Part shown: positions 22,239 to 25,708 of the stretch, in pieces
Layout of the letters: each line of letters starts with the position of its first letter
Position numbering within the stretch: position 1 is the stretch's first letter
DNA from: Gemmataceae bacterium
GTDB taxonomy: Bacteria > Planctomycetota > Planctomycetia > Gemmatales > Gemmataceae
Length of the DNA: 25,708 nt
Assembly: GCA_020847555.1 (NCBI GenBank)
Contig: JADLBT010000248.1
Coordinates: 1 to 25,708 of the forward strand
Direction of reading: 5' to 3'
Made by a program: the position numbers and the translations under genes
The notes under the pieces: generated by a model
What the model was told of the DNA's origin: nothing
What the model saw: only the letters and a program-made list of their open reading frames with translations
Databases searched by the model: none

Positions 22239-23384
22239 ATGCGGATTTTCGTGTGTGCTGGCGAGCCCAGCGGCGACCTTCACGGGGCCAATCTCGTCCG
22301 CGAATTGCAGCGCCGCCATCCCGCCGTCGAGTGCGTCGGGTTCGGCGGCGAACGCATGGAGACCGCCGGCTGCCGACTCCTGTACCCGCTGTGCCGGCTG
22401 GCGGTGATGTGGTTCCTGCGCGTCGTCGCCAACGCCCCGACTTTCCTGGACCTCCTGTCCCGCGCCGATCGCTATTTTCGCCACCACCGGCCCGACGCCG
22501 TCGTGCTGATCGACTATCCCGGGTTCAACTGGTGGCTGGCACGGCGAGCGCACTTTCACCGCATCCCCGTGTTCTACTTCGTCCCGCCGCAACTTTGGGC
22601 GTGGGCCGGGTGGCGCGTGCGCAAGATGCAGCGCTGGATCGATCACGTCCTCTGCACCCTGCCGTTCGAGGTCGATTGGTATCGGCAGCGCGGAGTCGAG
22701 GCGCGCTTCATCGGCCACCCTTACTTCGACGAACTCTCCGAGCAGCGACTCGATAACGCATTCCTGGCGGCCCAGGGTGGCGGCCGGCCAGTGGTGGGCC
22801 TGCTTCCCGGTTCGCGTACCCAGGAGGTGGGCCGGAACCTGCCCACGCTGGTCCGCGCAGCGGCCCTCGTCCACCAGGCGCGACCGGACACGCGGTTCCT
22901 GGTTGCGTGTTTCAAGGAAGCGCACCGCCGTACCGTGGATGCCTACCTGCGCGGGCGCGGCCTGCCGGCAGAGACGTTCGTCGGCCGCACCCCGGAGGTC
23001 ATTCAGCTGGCGCGGGCCTGCATCGCGGTTTCCGGCTCGGTCGGGCTGGAGTTGCTGTACCGCGGCAAGCCGTCGGCGGTGGTGTACCGGGTCGGACGGC
23101 TCGACATGGCCGTTGCCCGGCGACTCATGACGACGCCCTACATCAGCCTGGTGAACCTGCTCGCCGGGCGTGAGCTGTACCCCGAGTTCCTGAGTGACCG
23201 CTGCGAGGCGCCCGCCGTTGCCGGTCAGGTGCTGACGTGGCTGAACGATCCGGCGGCCTACGCGGAGCGGTGCCGCGAACTGGCGGAGTTGCGCGAGCGG
23301 GTGGCGGAGCCGGGCGCCTGCGGGCGCGCGGCGCAGTTCGTTCTCGATACGCTGGCGGCCCGCGGCGAACCGCGCGCGGCCTGA
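22239..23384 (+). CDS. lpxB: Lipid-A-disaccharide synthase
   Basis: A 381-aa protein, the normal LpxB length. It shows the family's N-terminal FVCAGEPSGDLHGANLVREL, the GFGGERMETAGC loop, VLIDYPGFNWWLAR, PVFYFVPPQLWAWAGWRVRK, LPFEVDWY and FIGHPYFDE, then the nucleotide-binding GLLPGSRTQEVGRNLPTLV, and SGSVGLELLYRGKPSAVVYRV. The enzyme is a GT19 glycosyltransferase that joins UDP-2,3-diacylglucosamine and lipid X to form the lipid A disaccharide, at the cytoplasmic face of the inner membrane. The start at 22239 has AAGGA 9 nt upstream (22225-22229); the frame is open upstream to an ATG at 22182. Key motifs are intact. Its presence supports a lipid-A-making Gram-negative cell. No other lpx gene is in the window. 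Confidence 0.96.
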   Translation: MRIFVCAGEPSGDLHGANLVRELQRRHPAVECVGFGGERMETAGCRLLYPLCRLAVMWFLRVVANAPTFLDLLSRADRYFRHHRPDAVVLIDYPGFNWWLARRAHFHRIPVFYFVPPQLWAWAGWRVRKMQRWIDHVLCTLPFEVDWYRQRGVEARFIGHPYFDELSEQRLDNAFLAAQGGGRPVVGLLPGSRTQEVGRNLPTLVRAAALVHQARPDTRFLVACFKEAHRRTVDAYLRGRGLPAETFVGRTPEVIQLARACIAVSGSVGLELLYRGKPSAVVYRVGRLDMAVARRLMTTPYISLVNLLAGRELYPEFLSDRCEAPAVAGQVLTWLNDPAAYAERCRELAELRERVAEPGACGRAAQFVLDTLAARGEPRAA

Positions 23385-23424
23385 CGCCTGGTACGGGCTG
23401 GTGGCCTGTACCGCAGGGTAAAAC

Positions 23425-23486
23425 CCACGGGTGACGTCCCGTGGACGAAGGGGCCAGCGCGCTACCCACGGGCCGCGGCCCGTGGG
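23425..23486. terminator. Paired hairpins at the lpxB/flgL convergent junction
   Basis: Two inverted repeats stand in tandem. The first is CCACGGG-TGACGT-CCCGTGG (23425-23444). The second is a perfect 10-bp repeat, CCCACGGGCC (23465-23474) and GGCCCGTGGG (23477-23486), followed by CTTT. Both share the CCACGGG/CCCGTGG motif. They lie between the stops of lpxB and flgL, so they probably end transcription from both sides; there is no long T-run, and they may also belong to a dispersed repeat family. Confidence 0.65.
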
Positions 23487-23515
23487 CTTTCCACAGTAAC
23501 TCCGTTGTCCCGGCC

Positions 23516-24955
23516 TTAACGGATGAAGTCCAGCAGGCTCTGGTCGAACAGTCTCGCTGTCACCGCCAGGGTGGCCTGGAAGAGAGACTGCTGACTCTGC
23601 AGGTTCAGGACGAGGGCCGCGAAGTCGGCGCCGTTCAGCTCCGCCGCCTGCTTCTTGCCCTGAAGCTGAATGTCACCGAGCTGCGCTTGCAGTCCCTCCA
23701 GGTTCTGCAGGTTCGCCGACTGCTCCCCGATAATCCCCAAAACGTGATCGTGGATCCGCTCCAGCTCACCCAGGCGGCCGGCAATCGCCTCGACGTGTTC
23801 GGCCGCGCTCAGCCCGCGCTTGTTGTTCAGATCGTCGCGCAGGGCGGCCAGGATCTGAAAGGCGTCGTAGGTGCCCGGACGTTCGAGGTGCTCGTCGCCG
23901 GCGCCGCGCACGCCGGTCGTGTCCACGTGGGTGACCCCGCCGGTAACCCCGTCCGTCACGACCTGGCCGGCAGTGAAGTCGATCGGGACTGTCGTCGCGC
24001 CGCCGTCGGTCGAAAGGGTGCCGGCGGCGGTGAGGGCGACGCTGCCGTTGAAGCCGGGGGTGATCGCAGTCGTGTTCACGAAGACCGTCCGGCCGTCGTT
24101 GTCGGTCACCGGGAGGTTCGTGTCAGTGCTGGTGAAGGCGACCGGCGGGCCGCCGTTTAGCGACACCGTCCCACCGGCGCCGGTCCCGGTTGTGTCGATG
24201 ACGGTGAGCTGGTGGGCGCCCGGCGGGCCGAGGACCGTGTCGCCGGCGGCCGATCCGGTCCCGGGCTGCACGCCGGAGCCGGCCGCGTAGCTGGTCGCCG
24301 TGTGCCGCACCTGCAGGGTGCCCTGGCCGACGGCGCTGTCGGTGCCCAGCCCGGCGGCGGCTCCGGTCGTGCCGCGGAACACCGTCGCCTGCCGATCCCG
24401 GGCCTGAAAGATCTCACGCCCGGTGTAGAAGACATCGACCGACTGGTTCGTGTTGATCGGCACCGCGCCGCGGTCGTCCGCGCCCTGGTATCGGACCGAG
24501 CCGGTGACGGGGTCGGCCACGAACGGCCGGGTGTTGCTCGCCGTCCCCGCGTACAGGTAGCGGCCCTCGAACTGGGTGTTGGCGAGATCCTGCAGGCGGG
24601 TCAGCAGGCTGTCCACCTCCGTCGCCAGCGCGCGGAACGCGCCCGGGTTGTACCCCGAGTTGCTTCCCTCGATGGCCAGCGACCGGGCCTGGGTCAGCAC
24701 GTCTCCGACCTGCTGCAGCGACGTGACGCTCATGTCGAGGCGGTTCCGGGCGGCGCTGACGTTCGTCAGGTACGTCGTCAATCGCTCGTCGTGCGCCCGG
24801 TTGCTCAAGAGGGCGACCGCGGCGGCAGGGTCGTCGGACGGCTGCTGGATGCGGTTCCCGGTCTGGGCCTGCACGGACAGCGCGGCCAGCCGGTCGGTCT
24901 GCCGGCGCGCGTTGCTCAGGGCACGTTCCAGCATCGTGTTCATCGTTACGCGCAT
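23516..24955 (-). CDS. flgL: Flagellar hook-associated protein 3 (FlgL), enlarged
   Basis: A 479-aa flagellin-family protein. The N-terminal coiled-coil region is typical of FlgL: MRVTMNTMLERALSNARRQT, then the GNRIQQPSDDPAAAVALLS motif. The C-terminal coiled coil reads ELNGADFAALVLNLQSQQS, then LFQATLAVTARLFDQSLLDFI. FlgL is the second hook-filament junction protein, exported by the flagellar type III system. Enteric FlgL is about 317 aa; the extra length lies in a Gly/Thr-rich centre (about 210-390) that resembles flagellin_IN-like inserts and should be surface exposed. The start at 24955 is chosen from the family N-terminus; the frame is open further upstream through flgK. It follows flgK by 25 nt, so the pair forms an operon. 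Confidence 0.92.
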   Translation of the reverse strand: MRVTMNTMLERALSNARRQTDRLAALSVQAQTGNRIQQPSDDPAAAVALLSNRAHDERLTTYLTNVSAARNRLDMSVTSLQQVGDVLTQARSLAIEGSNSGYNPGAFRALATEVDSLLTRLQDLANTQFEGRYLYAGTASNTRPFVADPVTGSVRYQGADDRGAVPINTNQSVDVFYTGREIFQARDRQATVFRGTTGAAAGLGTDSAVGQGTLQVRHTATSYAAGSGVQPGTGSAAGDTVLGPPGAHQLTVIDTTGTGAGGTVSLNGGPPVAFTSTDTNLPVTDNDGRTVFVNTTAITPGFNGSVALTAAGTLSTDGGATTVPIDFTAGQVVTDGVTGGVTHVDTTGVRGAGDEHLERPGTYDAFQILAALRDDLNNKRGLSAAEHVEAIAGRLGELERIHDHVLGIIGEQSANLQNLEGLQAQLGDIQLQGKKQAAELNGADFAALVLNLQSQQSLFQATLAVTARLFDQSLLDFIR

Positions 24956-24980
24956 TGGCACGGCAGTCGCCTCGTGGAGG

Positions 24981-25708
24981 TTAGCGGAGGATGTTGGCCA
25001 GCTCGTCGAGCGTCTGGTTGACCACCGCGAGATACTGGGAGGACATCTGGAAGCCGCGCTGGAACTGCAGCAGGCGGAGCAGCTCCTCGTTTGTATCGAC
25101 GCCGGAAACCGCCTGGCGCTGCGCGGCGAGGTTCTCCCCCAGCGACTGCCGCGCGTCCTGCTGATCGCCCAGGTTCTGAATCTGGGCGCCCAGGTCGCCG
25201 ACCATCGCCGCGTAGAACTCGCGAAACGTCTGCGTACCATCGCCCAGATCCCGCCGGTCGCGCGCCGCCGCCATGCGGGCCAGGTTGCCGCCATCGCCCG
25301 CGCTGGCGGTCAGCCCGGCCGCGAACTCCTCCGGGTGCGCGAGCAAATCCGGGCGCACCGCCACGTTGGTGGCGTTGTCCCCCACGAACAACGTGTTCAC
25401 TTCGAGGGCCACCAGGATTCCGGTCGGATCGGGATCGGCCACGACGGGCGTCGCGAACTGCTCGCCGGCATTGACGGTGCCCGCCGACAGTCGGACCGTC
25501 ACCCCGTTGACCGACGGCAGGTCCGAACCGGGCTCGTAGCCCTGGCCGACCTGGAGGGTGGTCACCAGGGCGCCCGAACCATCGCGGACGTTGAGCGTCA
25601 GCCCGGACGTCTGACCCACCACGCCGGTGCCGGCCATCTCGAACGTGTACGTGTCGTTCGTGTCCCCGGTGTACCGGCCCCCGAACGAGGGGACGGCTGT
25701 TCCGGTCA
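24981..25708 (-). CDS. flgK: Flagellar hook-associated protein 1 (FlgK), C-terminal part
   Basis: The frame is open to the right edge and the N-terminus is outside the window; 242 codons are present. The end is diagnostic: QRQAVSGVDTNEELLRLLQFQ, then RGFQMSSQYLAVVNQTLDELANIL, the FlgK C-terminal helix that binds the next ring. Upstream, GENLAAQRQ and the TFREFYAAMVGDLGAQIQNL stretch match the domain before it. FlgK is the first hook-filament junction protein and is exported by the flagellar type III system. It is transcribed in front of flgL. The internal Met at 25637 is not the start, because coding continues to 25708 without a stop. Confidence 0.92.
   Translation of the reverse strand, partial: TGTAVPSFGGRYTGDTNDTYTFEMAGTGVVGQTSGLTLNVRDGSGALVTTLQVGQGYEPGSDLPSVNGVTVRLSAGTVNAGEQFATPVVADPDPTGILVALEVNTLFVGDNATNVAVRPDLLAHPEEFAAGLTASAGDGGNLARMAAARDRRDLGDGTQTFREFYAAMVGDLGAQIQNLGDQQDARQSLGENLAAQRQAVSGVDTNEELLRLLQFQRGFQMSSQYLAVVNQTLDELANILR

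Overview
The window is high-GC, gene-dense bacterial DNA that reads as a planctomycete chromosome, most likely Gemmata-like. The support is family content: a PEP-CTERM protein, a short planctomycete-type ECF sigma factor, two-domain DUF1080 protein, formylglycine-type sulfatase, adjacent DUF1800 and DUF1501 genes, a very large pseudopilin-like protein, and the Gram-negative genes lpxB, flgL and flgK. The assignment rests on family knowledge, not on a database search. No rRNA, tRNA or CRISPR array was seen.

Left part (1-3070), accessory: a SNF2/DEAH helicase of the kind found in phage-defence loci runs off the left edge on the minus strand. Divergent from it is a small XRE regulator whose promoter carries an inverted repeat between the -35 and -10. 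A serine recombinase and an unrecognised 136-aa gene follow. A gene-poor stretch then holds a short minus-strand coding remnant and a 22-bp tandem repeat.

Middle-left (3070-10475), exported and polysaccharide-related: a PEP-CTERM protein (minus), an ECF sigma factor with a good promoter (plus), a long perfect hairpin, and a secreted two-domain DUF1080 protein ended by a rho-independent terminator. A convergent minus-strand operon follows: an isochorismatase-like protein, a Tat-exported polysaccharide deacetylase (ATGA overlap) and a sulfatase. These look like parts of an extracytoplasmic glycan-processing set.

Centre (10593-20499): an AT-rich promoter and a leader of about 420 nt with hairpins precede a same-strand run of four genes. 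They encode an exported DUF1800 protein with a choice-of-anchor-type domain and two golvesin-like repeats, a Tat-exported DUF1501 protein, a small secreted protein with a possible OB-like fold, and a 1379-aa protein with a prepilin/GspK-like N-terminus. This is the most interesting block: a candidate, poorly described planctomycete envelope or export system.

Right part (20539-25708): a secreted cysteine-rich alpha/beta hydrolase (minus); a 116-aa protein with arginine-rich repeats and lpxB (plus), separated by a hairpin repeat that shares a 13-nt core with one between the DUF1800 and DUF1501 genes; paired hairpins at the convergent junction; then flgL and the 3' part of flgK (minus), a flagellar hook-filament junction operon that leaves the window.
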